Below are positions 53,500 to 63,629 of a DNA stretch of 64,000 bases, in pieces (within the stretch, counting starts at the first letter, position 1; the number at the start of each line of letters is the position of its first letter). The position numbers and the translations under genes are program-made. Below the pieces are notes generated by a model. It worked only from the letters and a program-made list of their open reading frames with translations. It made no database searches and was not told the DNA's origin. The stretch is from Elephas maximus indicus (Eukaryota; Chordata; Mammalia; Proboscidea; Elephantidae). The stretch is from assembly GCF_024166365.1 (NCBI RefSeq), contig NC_064834.1:72742001-72806000 (forward strand). Reading direction: 5' to 3'.

Positions 53500-53990
53500 T
53501 ATCTCTCTTTGTAGGTTCGTTAATTCTCTGTAATGGCTCACAAAATTCATGGAGATTATTACCTATACTTACAGTTACTTGTTTATTATAACCAGAAAGG
53601 ATACAAGCAGAAAGACACACCAGGCAAGATCTGGGAGTGTTCCCAGGGACATGCCACCACTCTCTGCCGTGCATGGACAGTCTCACCAACCCAGGAAGCC
53701 CCAGAGTAAGAGCTCCAAGGTCCAGGATCCCTTAGTCATTAGAACCTCAACGAATATGCCTTTGGAGCCTTAATGCATAGTTATGATCGATCCGGTCAAT
53801 GAACACGTGTGGTTGCATCAGCGCCCCTCCCTTCCTGAAGTTAGCTCTGTGGGGACTGTGCAGCCCCTACTTGTCTGGCTGTTTTGGAAAACAAAAGCAC
53901 CTTAATGGCTCAGACTGTTTTCAGAAGCCAGAGACAAAAGGCCAATCCTAGTGCTTTGTCCCATACCAGGCTGTAGAATCCCCTGATGAT
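53500..53990 (-). mobile_element. Possible degenerate LTR
   Basis: The pattern cacaaaattcatggagattattac...cttacagttacttgtttattataa, followed by a CT- then GC-richer region, is reminiscent of old ERVL/MaLR-type LTRs read in antisense. Assignment is weak and no viral genes adjoin. Confidence 0.3.
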
Positions 53991-54022
53991 TTAAATGTAT
54001 ATTCACATGGTACCAATACATA

Positions 54023-54145
54023 CCCCCTGCCCTGGAGTCCATTCCGACTCACAGTGACCCTACAGGACAGAGTAGAACTGCCGCATAGGGTTTCCAACGA
54101 GAGGCTGGTGGATTAGAACGTTCTGGTTAGCAGCCGTTGCTCAGT
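54023..54145 (-). mobile_element. AfroSINE, left arm of a head-to-head pair
   Basis: The antisense copy ends at ggttagcagccgttgctc, directly abutting a sense copy. A duplication caatacata (54014-54022 and 54296-54304) flanks the pair as a unit. Confidence 0.8.
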
Positions 54146-54295
54146 GTTAAGAGTTCGGCTGCTTAACCCAAAGATGGGCAGTTTGAACCCACCAGCTTCT
54201 CATTGAAAACCCTACGGGGCAGTTTTACTGTCCTAGAGGGTCGCTATGAGTTGAAATCGACTCCGCGTCGACGGGTTTGGTTTTGGTTTTTGGAT
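54146..54295 (+). mobile_element. AfroSINE, right arm of a head-to-head pair
   Basis: A sense copy from gttaagagttcggctgc to the ggtttggttttgg tail. It can pair with the left arm as a long hairpin. Confidence 0.85.
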
Positions 54296-54940
54296 CAATA
54301 CATAAAGATGACCTGTCTGGGGGCCTCAGCCCTGCGCCCACTGGAGTCCCTGGGGAGCTCTTAAAACTAGGTACATTAGAGGCATTCAATCTCGCCCCTA
54401 GGATTTTTGATTCAACCATAAAAGTTTTTCTTTTTGTTTTGTTCGTATTAGTTTTAGCTTAGAGAAGGTTGCACAAACAGCCCAAAACTGCCGTTCAGCC
54501 TGAACTCAGACTCCCCAGATGGAACTACCACCATGCGGACTGCATCGCTCACCTGTCCGCCGAAACGTTGAAGACTAGGTGTCGGCACCACGACCTTTTA
54601 TCGCTAAATACTTAAGCGTGTATGTCCTAAAAACAAGTGCAACCACAGTTCAAGGATCCAAATGGGAAAACTCACATTGATTCAGTACTATAACGTAATC
54701 TGAATTTAATCAAGCTTCCCAATTGTCTTTGGTGTCAGCCTTCTTGAAAAGCTCCGCGGTGATTCTAATGGACACAGGGACCCCTGTCACCTCCTTTGGC
54801 AGATGAGAGTGAAAGCCAGAGAGAATGTTGTCCCCAGGGGAAGGGAAGGACCTGGTCAGTGTAAACCACTCATTTGTTGACTTCATGATCCCAGCTGCTA
54901 AAATCTGCGCTGGACTATATTTACAGGGCCCTCTTTCTTG

Positions 54941-55135
54941 AAGGAGTCCTGGTGGTACACTGGTTAAGCACTCAGCTGTGAACCGAAAGGTCAGCGGTTC
55001 AAACCCACCAGCCGCTCTGCGGGAGAAAGCTGTGGCAGTCGCTTCTGTAACAATTACAGTCTTGGAAACCTTGTGGGGCAGTTCTACTATGTCCTATAGG
55101 GTCACTCTGAGGCAGAACCCACTGGAGGCAATGGG
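54941..55135 (+). mobile_element. AfroSINE
   Basis: A sense full-length copy (aggagtcctggtggtacac ... gaggcagaacccactgg). Confidence 0.88.
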
Positions 55136-55155
55136 TTTGTTTTCTTCTCTCTTGC

Positions 55156-55295
55156 TAGAGCCCGGGTGGCATCGTGGTTAAGTGCTCAGCTGCTAACAAC
55201 AAGGTCAACAGTTCACATCCACCAGCAGCTCCTTGGAATCCCTATGGGGCAGTTCTACTCTGTCCTATAGGGTCACCATGAGTCGAAATCGACAG
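55156..55295 (+). mobile_element. AfroSINE
   Basis: A sense copy (agagcccgggtggcatcgtgg ... gagtcgaaatcgacagc), lacking the middle segment found in longer copies. Confidence 0.85.
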
Positions 55296-55685
55296 CTAGA
55301 ATCTGCCTCTAGAGTCCCTCTACTTGCTCACCCCATCCCTCATCCCTGGGCCCAGGTGGCCTCTCCAACACAGGAATCTAACTACAGCCCTCTCTTGCTT
55401 TACATCCCAGAACCTAGGTGAAGCCCAAGCTGTTCCCCAGTCAATGGGAGCGATCACTTTCTCTGCTCTGCCCACTCCCTCCCTATTCACCCCCAACTCC
55501 TTTTTTTTTTTTTTACTCACCCTTTAAGAATTAGCTCTGGGATCAGTAGCCTCCAGGAAGCCCCCTCTGGGGCTGGTTATCTGCTCCCCAAAACAAAGGC
55601 TTGCTTCCCCCTTCCCCCACGAAACCAGCCAGAATGCTACACAAAGTGTGTGTGCCTGTGAGCAGAAGAGGGGCTGGAGGTGGAT

Positions 55686-55822
55686 GCTGAGCTCAGTTGC
55701 TAACCACAAGTTCGGCAGTTCAAACCTACCAAGCAGCTCCGAGGGAGAAAGGCCTGGCGATCATCTCCTGTAAAGATTACAGACTAGAAAACCCTACGGG
55801 GCAGTTCTACTCTGTAGTACAA
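55686..55822 (+). mobile_element. AfroSINE, truncated
   Basis: A sense copy that starts within the head (ctgagctcagttgctaacc) and stops at ttctactctgta before the tail. Confidence 0.75.
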
Positions 55823-55931
55823 ATTGTGCCCTGCACAATGGCACCTGGGCCTGGGTTAGAATACCAACCCACACTCTGCTCCCCAAGCCGAGCACCCTAA
55901 TTTGCACAAAAAAGGGGGACTAATAGAGCTA

Positions 55932-56140
55932 GAAAAGAGCCGTGGCGGCACAGTGGTTAAGCACTCAGCTGCTAGCCAAATGGTCAGTGGTTTGGGCCCC
56001 GCAGTGGCTCCCCAGGAGAAAGATGTGGCACTCTGCTTTGGTAAAGATTACCGCCTTGAAAACCCTGTGGGACGGTTCTACTCTGCCCTGTATAGTTGCC
56101 ATGAGTCCGAATCAACTCGACAGCAAGGGGGTTGGTTTTT
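55932..56140 (+). mobile_element. AfroSINE
   Basis: A sense full-length copy (gagccgtggcggcacagtgg ... gaatcaactcgacagcaagg). Confidence 0.88.
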
Positions 56141-56712
56141 TGGTGCTTGCCTAATTAGACAATAAAGTAACTCAAAGATTAAAACCCTTCTCTCTTTTTT
56201 TGCCTTTCTTTTTGAACAGCACATTTTAAATTCTGGTGCATAATTTCTTTGTATCAAAGTGAAAGAATCTTGCCTAAATAGCAGCATGTTTTCTGTGTGA
56301 CCGTACTCAGCTTTTCATGCTGCTCCTGAGGCCCGGAAAATTGACCAGTTGTCATTCATTACCCTTCGGTAGTTGCCTGTGGTTCTATTGAACTTGTGCT
56401 TGTCTGGTGTTTGGTCTTCGAGAGTGGAGAAACTTGGTTCCATGTCATGCACTTTTAAATTTCTAAAGCAAAATTTCTCGGAAGGAATCCATTAATGTAA
56501 ACACAGACTGTTTGCCTTATGTCATTGATTTAGGGGAAATGTGGTCTAAATTAATGAAAGCTCTGAATAACAGATCTGACAAATAAACAGGATTTGAGGG
56601 CGTGAAGGGAAACAGGGCAGCAGTCAGGCCTTGAGTTCGTGTTTAGGGTCCTTCTTTAATTAATAAACGTAAACATTTTCTGATTTGCTATTAGTAATGC
56701 TAGTACTTCTAC

Positions 56713-57057
56713 CTTGAACTGAAACTATCCCCTGAGGTCACCATTTAGCTAAATAACAGATTGGCTCACAATGTAAAGAAAATGACCTGTGAGTACAGTG
56801 CCCCTTTGAAATACTATCTATATGAGACCAAATGTCAGCAATTACTGTAAAGCAAAGATGTGAAGGTAAGGGGGCAGGGAAACTAGACTACAGGAAATGG
56901 AACAATCAGAAGGAAAATAATGAGAATGTTGATACATTGTAAAGAATGTAAACAATGTCACTGAACAAATTGTGTAGAAATCGTTGAATGGTAACCTAAT
57001 TTGCTATGCAAACTTTCACCAAAAACACAAATGTCATTGGAAAAAAAAAAAAAAAGA
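56713..57057 (+). mobile_element. L1 3' end, 5'-truncated
   Basis: A 345-bp L1 tail with a 15-bp A run, flanked by a perfect 17-bp duplication aatgctagtacttctac (56696-56712 and 57058-57074). Confidence 0.88.
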
Positions 57058-57424
57058 AATGCTAGTACTTCTACGGCACTTCAGGAGTTCTCAAAAATAT
57101 TCTAAACTTGTTCCCATGTGGACTACTTTTCAAGAAGGGATTTGTATGAAGGGGTCATACTGAAATACATCAGTTGTTACAAAGCTGCTGGCTTCTCTTT
57201 ACTTCTTATCCTATTAGGCTACGTTAACTGCATCTTTGATTTAATTCAAAATGCTCCTTAACCTAAAATATAATAGTGTGTCTATTTAAAAATCCATGTT
57301 GCTGAGTCCATTTTTCTCAATCCATACTGCAGCAAGGCCATTCTGCCAAAAGGGATCTCCTTAAAAGCCAGAGGGAACTTTCCCAGCAGCAGCAGTGCAG
57401 AGTCTGAATATTTTAGGAGGCATC

Positions 57425-57466
57425 TATAGGGTTGCTATGAGTCAGAATCAAGTCGAGGGTGGTGGG
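57425..57466 (+). repeat. AfroSINE tail fragment
   Basis: Only the tail is present: atagggttgctatgagtcag, aatcaagtcga, gggtggtggg. Confidence 0.6.
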
Positions 57467-57663
57467 TTAGAGCCCTAGCAATCTGGCCCAGGCTTCTTCC
57501 CCTCCAACTGTCTCTCCGGCCCTTAGGACCACTTTCCTGCTGAAGCCAAATGTATGGGCTCGCAGTACATACCCCAACTGTGTGCTTCCCCTGTTCCTGT
57601 ACGTCTGATGAAATCCTCCCCTCCCTGGGGATGATGATCCTTGTCACCTCCTCTTAACTTCTC

Positions 57664-57825
57664 TAAGGAGCCCAGGTGATACAGTGGTTAAGCCCACCAG
57701 CTGCTCCATGGGAGAAAGATGTGGCAGTCTGCTCCTGTAGATTACAGCCTTGGAAGCCCTATGGGGCAGTTCTACTCTGTCCTGTAGGGTTGCTATGAGT
57801 CAGAATCCATTGGGCAGCAACAGGT
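57664..57825 (+). mobile_element. AfroSINE with internal deletion
   Basis: A sense copy. The head (aggagcccaggtgatacagtgg) runs straight into cccaccagctgctcc, so the part with the B box is missing. Confidence 0.82.
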
Positions 57826-58280
57826 ACAGGGCTTAACTTCCCTGATTCCTCTCCCCCACTTTAGTCCCTTCTTTCGCCCCGCATGTGTTTTCTTATCCCT
57901 GGAGGACACCTGTCTAGAAGGGCAAGTTGAGTCTTTTGTACATTTTGGAGAACAATGGCAGCCCAGCTCCAAATGGGAGGTCTTTGCCCTACTGAGTTGC
58001 ACAAACATGGCTGCTCTGTTCCAATTTAGAAGCCTCATTTCCTGAGTAAGGCTTTGGCAGTCACGGTGTTTCATTGTTCATCGTTCATGAATAGGCTTGA
58101 CTGTGTTCAGAATTAAAGCTTAACCGCTACAAATTAGGGCCACTGAAAGGATGTCTGGGAATTGGCCTGTGTGGCTTCAGACCTGCCCCTTTTCTGGAAA
58201 AGTCTTCCTGAAGAATTCATGCCAAACCCTGGTCAGTGGAAAATTAGTTTTTATAATAAAAAAAAAAAAAAATTTAATAA

Positions 58281-58480
58281 GGAGCACTGGTGGCTCAATA
58301 GTTAAACACTGGGCTGCTGACTGAACGGTGGCTGGTTCGAATCCACCCAGTGGCTCCTCAGGGGAAAGACCTGGCAATCTGCTCCCTAAAGATGACAGCC
58401 ATACAGAAAATCCTATGGGACCCTGTCCTATAGGGTCACCATGAGTCGAAATTGACTCGACGGCACACAACAACATCAAA
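58281..58480 (+). mobile_element. AfroSINE with RTE-like tail
   Basis: A sense copy ending in gactcgacggcacacaacaa, close to the RTE end. Confidence 0.88.
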
Positions 58481-58960
58481 AAAGTACGTCTTTTCAGAAA
58501 CCGTCTTTATAAATGGCATCAGAGAGGGAGGGATCTAAACGAGAGGAAGAACAAAACTTTCAGATCAAAAGCATTGCTTCTGGATGCAGGGGCTTTAGAA
58601 CTAAGGGAAAATCAAAAAGGGCCACGATTCCAGGTGTCTACGGGTTTGCTGTTTCCTCCCATATGTACACATGCATGTATACACGCGAGCACACACACAG
58701 CACCCTCTCACAGGGCGGTTCAGGGCTCCTATAATCCTTCCAGGAGGACGTTGATTTTTCTAATGCAGCTTCAAGGAGCTTGCTGGGAGCCCTCCACTGA
58801 GTGGCTTGTCGTCTTGGTGATCCGTGTTCTCAGCAGAGCAGATGGGTGAAGCCGCTCACAACTGTGAGATGGTCTGTGATGTGAGCATATTGAAGACCCG
58901 TCTTCCTATAACCTGGGAGGTGCAGTCTCCACTGTTCTCCTGGTGAAGGTCTGGAGGTTC

Positions 58961-59457
58961 TTTTTTTTAAATTGTATTTTAGATGAAGGTTTACAGAACA
59001 AACTAGTTTTTCATTAAACAGTTAGTACACATACTGTTTTATGACACTAGTTAACTACCCCACAACATGTCAACACTCTCCCTTCTCAACCTTGGGTTCC
59101 CTGTCACCAGCTTTCCTGTCCCCTCCTCCCTTCTAGTCCTTGCCCCTGGGCTGGTGTGCCCCTTCAGTCTTGTTTTGTTTTATGCGCCTGTCCAATCTTT
59201 GGCTGAAGGGTGAACCTCAGGAGTGACTTCATTACTGAGCTAAAGGGTGTCCGGGGGCCATGCTTTTGGGGTTTCTCCAACCTCTGTCAGGCCAGCACGT
59301 CTGGTCTTCCTTTTTCAGTTAGAATTTTGTTGTATATTTTTCTCCAGCTCTGTCCAGGACCCTGTATTGTCAACCCTGTCAGAGGAGTCAGTGGTTGTAG
59401 CTGGGCACCAGCTAGTTGTACTGGATTCAGTCTGGTGGAGGCTGTGGTAGATGTGGG
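58961..59457 (-). mobile_element. L1 3' end, 5'-truncated
   Basis: An antisense L1 3' UTR starting with a T run, homologous to 28435-29152. It is flanked by a perfect 12-bp duplication gtctggaggttc (58949-58960 and 59458-59469). Open frames here are non-coding. Confidence 0.87.
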
Positions 59458-60948
59458 GTCTGGAGGTTCCTAAACAATTTGTCCAGAGTCAAAGAGTTAG
59501 GGGCCAGAAGTGGGATTCGAACCCAAGCCCACCAGACAGCACAGCTCCTGCCTACTACACTAGGCCATCCTAGCCCTGGAGGGGAGAAAGTGTGTTCTAG
59601 GGACTAGTGTTCCCGCAGGCAGAGAATTTACACAGGAAGGTATGCTCCAGAAAATGCAAGTTGTTTCGTACGTACTGAGGGGGGCGAAGTGTGAAAGTGT
59701 GTGTGTGTGGGGTGGGGGTGATGGGGGATGGGGTAGACAATGGGGTCAGGGGGTGATGAGGACGGAGTGGGGACTCTCAGGGACTTGTTCTCTGACACGA
59801 AGGTGCTTGGAGGCCCATCCGGAGGCAACAGTGAGCTGTGGTCCCACGTGGGTCGGACTCTCGTCTGGCCGGGTGGCTGCAGAGCGGACGAGGCAGACTT
59901 GCAGACAGCTTTAGAAGGTGTTCTGGCTCCATCGCCCTTAATTTGTGATGTGTTGCTGGGGAGTCGCTTCTACTCTTGGGTCCTCAGTTTTCTCATCTGT
60001 AAAATGAGGGAATTAAAAGCAAGTTTTCGCCACTATCAAAAACTAACTGAACCAGTTGCCAAGTCTAGTCATTTCCCACTGAAGAATCCTGCGGCCCCGT
60101 GTGTTTCAGAGTAGAACTTCCACCCACAGGAATTTCAGGGGCTACGATCTTTCAGAAGTGGATTGCCAGGCCTTTCTTCTGAGGTGCTTCTGGGTGAATT
60201 TCGGTTACACCACCCAGGACCTCTGTGTTTCACTACAGGCCCCTTTTATTTCCTCTCCCCACTGGACTACACAGTTTGAGAAGCTTTTTGTTTGCAGATC
60301 TACTTTGTTAAGTAATTATCTTATCCCCTCCTTTTTTTAAGTTTTTTTTTTTTGTTAATCACAGCTACCTCCTCACTACACTCAGAACTTCTGATCAGCG
60401 GGAGGTGTCTGCTCTCTCAGGATGGGGCTGAGTGAATTTTGGGTCAAGGCCTCACTTCCCACAAGGATCAGGTCCCAGCTTTAGGAGGCACAGTCTGCGG
60501 AGCCAGCTAGGTACCCCATAGTCTTTCCCTTGCCCCAGGCCACGTGACCTGCTGTCTCTGCCCCATGGTCCCAGGCATCCCTCTGGATCCTGGAGGCTAA
60601 CAAGGCTTACTTTCTGGAGTTGCTTTGAGGAGGGCTATAAATATTTGAGTTCTATCTTTTAAACTATTGGGAAAGTAATGCAGAAGGAAACAATCCAAAA
60701 ACAGAGAAGTGGAAAATCCCTAAGGCGCCCCGGCCCCAGGATCGGCAGTCTGCCCACTGCCTTTGGGCGCCTCTGCAAGGCCCAGCACGCAGTGAACCCA
60801 CCTCCCACCTGGCCTTGGGTAAAGGCTTTGCCCATCTCCTAGGGGCCGGCCAAGAGGAGACTGCCGGTCGTGGGCCCGATGCCACCTGGGCAGAAGGACC
60901 TGCCTCTGGACTGGCCCCTGCCCCTCTTGAGGACTGGCATCTGTTTCC

Positions 60949-60973
60949 AAAAAAAAAAAAATTTTTTTTTTTT
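60949..60973. repeat. A13-T12 palindromic homopolymer pair
   Basis: Thirteen A are followed directly by twelve T, about 900 bp upstream of the HTRA1 start codon. It may mark two tail-to-tail retroposons or be a rigid nucleosome-poor element. Confidence 0.8.
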
Positions 60974-61715
60974 AAAGGTTGCACCAAAGCCTGTAAGGGG
61001 AGCTCAAAGGCGATCTCTTACTTAATAGCAAAAAGATTTTGCGATAATACCAGCACGTGGTGAAAAACGGTAACAGGACAAAGCTCTTCTCCCCAGCAGC
61101 CCCTTGTGATCCCTCCCTACCCCCGTTACCACTAGCCTCCCAGGTCTCCATCGGGAGAGATTCTGGGCAGGTAAAAACACGCATCCCACCCAGAACAACT
61201 TTTTAAAGACTCCTCGGACACAAATGATAGTATTCTAAATGTTTCTCTTTGCTTTGTCACTTAACCTTGCATCTCGGTGCTGGCCTTTGCCAGCCCTGCG
61301 AGGGCCGTCTTTTTTGTTAAAGGGGCACGGGGTCCACGGCCACGGTTCCGCGTGCTGGGCACCAGGGTCACTTCCAGCGAGGCGCTTGCCCTCCTCCTCT
61401 GGAGCGCGTGACCCCAGGCCAGTGGTCCCCACCTCCACAATTTGCGGAACGTTACCTCGGCTTCCCCTTTGCAATCTGCTTTTTAGAGTTCTGGTCCGGA
61501 GTTGAAGCGTCAGTACCAAAGAAGGGAGACTATGTTGGGGGGAGGGGGAACACCTGGGAAACTGAGGCCGGAGGGGGGACGGATCCGCCCACCAACTGGC
61601 GGTGCTTGGGCGCGCCCGCCCTGCCCTCGCCGCGGGCGGCCCCGCTCCAGCCATCCGGCCGGCCCCCTCCCGGGCGCCGTGCCCATCCCCAAGGCGGCTC
61701 GTCACTGCTACGAGG

Positions 61716-61720
61716 CCAAT
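61716..61720 (+). promoter_or_regulatory. CCAAT box in HTRA1 promoter
   Basis: A CCAAT pentamer lies about 130 bp before the HTRA1 start codon within the CpG island, in a GAGGCCAATAGG context typical of NF-Y sites. A function is inferred from motif and position only. Confidence 0.45.
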
Positions 61721-61849
61721 AGGCTGGGCTGCCGGCAAAGCACCCTCGCGCCGCTCCCCCAGTCCCGGCCCGGCCCCCGGCACCGCCTCCTGCGTTCTCC
61801 CCGGCGCCGCTCCCGGCCCGGCCCAGCTACCGCCGCCGTCGGAGCCGCC

Positions 61850-62336
61850 ATGCAGCCCCCACGCGCCACGCTGCTCCCGCCGCTGCTGCTGCTGCTGCTC
61901 GCCGTGTGCGCCCGGGCGCAGCTGCCCCGGTTTGGCCGCTCTGCACCCGTACCCGCGGGCCCGGCCACCGGCTGCCCCGCGCGCTGCGAGTCGGCGCGGT
62001 GCGCCCCGCCACCCGTGTACTGTGAGGCTGGCCGTGTCCGCGACGCGTGCGGCTGCTGCGAGGTGTGCGGCGCGGCCGAGGGCGAGGGGTGCGGCCCGCA
62101 GGAGGGTCCGTGCGGCGAGGGGCTGCAGTGCGTGGTGCCCTTCGGGGTACCCGTCTCGGCCACCGTGCGACGGCGCGCGCAGGCCGGCCTCTGCGTGTGC
62201 GCCAGCAGCGACCCGGTGTGCGGCAGCGACGGCAGCACTTATGCCAACCTGTGCCAGCTGCGTGCCGCCAGCCACCGCGCCGAGAGGCAGCGCCAGCCGC
62301 CGGTCATCGTCCTGCAGCGCGGCGCCTGCGGCCAAG
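61850..62336 (+). CDS. HTRA1: HTRA1 first coding exon (signal peptide, IGFBP and Kazal modules)
   Basis: ATG at 61850 sits in an ideal Kozak context (gccgccATGc). The exon encodes 162 codons plus one base, then a gtaccg donor at 62337. Residues 1 to about 23 form a signal peptide with a poly-Leu core ([17 protein letters not shown]...), probably cleaved before QLPRFGR. Residues about 37-105 are a Cys-rich IGFBP-like module ([24 protein letters not shown]). Residues about 108-161 are a Kazal-like module ([20 protein letters not shown]). HTRA1 is a secreted trimeric serine protease of the extracellular matrix that modulates TGF-beta signalling. The catalytic His-Asp-Ser domain and PDZ domain are encoded by exons outside the window. 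Near the N terminus it appears a few residues longer than human (around VPAGPATGC), from memory. Confidence 0.96.
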
Positions 62337-63284
62337 GTACCGCTTCGCCGGGACAGGCGGGCCAGCTAAGGGGCGACGAGGGTTGGCGGGGGCTTTGAGC
62401 ACCTACTTGCCGGGACAGACGCGCAGCGGCTCCCTTGTGGCAGCGGTGCGCGGGCTCCCTCGGACCGAGCTTTGTGCTCAGCCCTGGGCCGGTTCCGCGG
62501 CCCGGTGCCCGGCGCGCAGAAGGCACATAGCGCCGGGGACCCGGGACAAATAAGACGGAGGAATGTGGGCATGAAGGGAGGAGAGAAGTTCGCGACTGGG
62601 GACGGCGCCTGCAAAGACCAAGTCGGAGGCATTAGGACCACAAGGACGCGTTTCTGTTGCTCCGCTTCCGTATAACTCTGTCTCCCTAGCCCCTATATCC
62701 TTTAATGACCATGCTTTAATTTTATTATGGACCCTCTCGGTGAAAACTTTATTTACTACTACTTTTTTTTTTTTTTTTTTTTGAAAGAAACAGATTCCGT
62801 TACCCGAACCACGTCCCAGTCCTCCTAGATGTTGGGGACTGGTTTGGTAGCTGCCAGGCATCTCGGTTGCTGGCTGCCTGTCTTTCTTGGCTTGTTTAGA
62901 CCCAACCCGACAGAAATGAAAGTGGCTCTTTTTGGATAAGCTGAACGGGGCTTTGGATCAGGAAATCTGCCGCGGCAGAGCAGGGAGCTGGGAGGAGAGA
63001 GGGGCAGTTCTTCTCTGTCCCGCTGCATCTACGGGACTCGGCTCGCGGGCGAGGTGCTGGGGATGGGGTGAGGAAGGTTCGTGGAGAAATCTTCCAATTC
63101 TTTCACGGCCTTCCGGAGAGATACTTCTTCTCTTCAGGCGGAGAGACCATGTGGAAAAACCAGAGTTCAGCTGCGGCCAGGCCAGCTGTGTCCACAGGCA
63201 CCGGCCAGCCGTGCTTGGCCGTGCGCTTGGCGGCAACCAGGGGCTGTCGCCGGGCCCAGCACGGCCTCCCCAGCGCAGGCGCAG

Positions 63285-63312
63285 CGGGGCGGGGCGGGCG
63301 GGGAGGGGGAAG
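63285..63312. promoter_or_regulatory. Clustered GC boxes in HTRA1 intron 1
   Basis: Overlapping GGGCGG/GGCGGGG motifs followed by a G-rich run form an Sp1-type cluster about 950 bp into intron 1. It could be an intronic enhancer or a second promoter edge; activity is not shown by the sequence. Confidence 0.35.
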
Positions 63313-63629
63313 GGAAGCCCGGTGCCGAGGGGCTGGCCCAGAGTTTCTTTACCAGAATGTGGTCCAGCATGGCCAGCTAAGGCCCGCGGCATTTTCGCTC
63401 ACAAGGAGAGCAAGGTGCCAGAGCCATCGGGGGAAAAATTGGAGATTGTGTATTCTGTCACAGCGCGGGAGCAAGGAACCAGCCTCAGCCTAGTTTAGGG
63501 GCGGAGGAGGGTTAACCTGGGGAGCAATGAAGGTGCTGTGTTAGGTTCCAGCGGCTCAAAGAAAGCCTGGTGGTGGGACTAACCCAGCAGGAGAAGACAG
63601 ACCATCCTGGTAAGGAGAGTCTGCATTTC

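Larger units (their letters stand above)
40271..61589. other. Intergenic region between PLEKHA1 and HTRA1
   Basis: About 21 kb of non-coding sequence. It contains second copies of PLEKHA1 3'-end blocks (40452, 43121), an RTE fragment (43222-44372), many SINEs, L1, L2 and MER5-like fragments, and two LTR-like stretches of low certainty. The stretches 40650-42160, 51680-53490 and 59470-61580 contain no convincing gene. Open frames here are short, overlap on both strands and resemble no protein I know. ARMS2, present here in primates, is not seen. Confidence 0.75.
61590..62560 (+). promoter_or_regulatory. HTRA1 CpG-island promoter
   Basis: From about 61590 the sequence turns sharply GC- and CpG-rich, with GC boxes and a CCAAT box at 61716-61720, and no TATA box nearby. 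The island covers the likely transcription start, the 5' UTR and the whole first coding exon. The exact start site cannot be read from the sequence; about 61720-61790 is plausible. The abrupt change from the AT-rich repeat-dense flank is clear. Confidence 0.8.

Noticed and set aside
58961-59457. Several 60-90 codon frames as possible ARMS2 remnants
   Set aside because: The segment is an antisense L1 3' end with a clear target-site duplication.
61502-61849. Upstream in-frame extension of the HTRA1 reading frame
   Set aside because: It has no ATG at its beginning, lies in promoter and 5' UTR sequence, and would place the signal peptide internally. The ATG at 61850 has an ideal Kozak context and matches the known start.
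61235-62335. 366-codon open frame on the minus strand opposite HTRA1 exon 1
   Set aside because: It is antisense to a confirmed coding exon in a CpG island, where stop codons are rare by composition; the Ala/Arg/Gly-rich product resembles no protein.
62932-63498. 188-codon frame in HTRA1 intron 1
   Set aside because: It is in a GC-rich intronic patch with overlapping frames on both strands and no similarity to known proteins.
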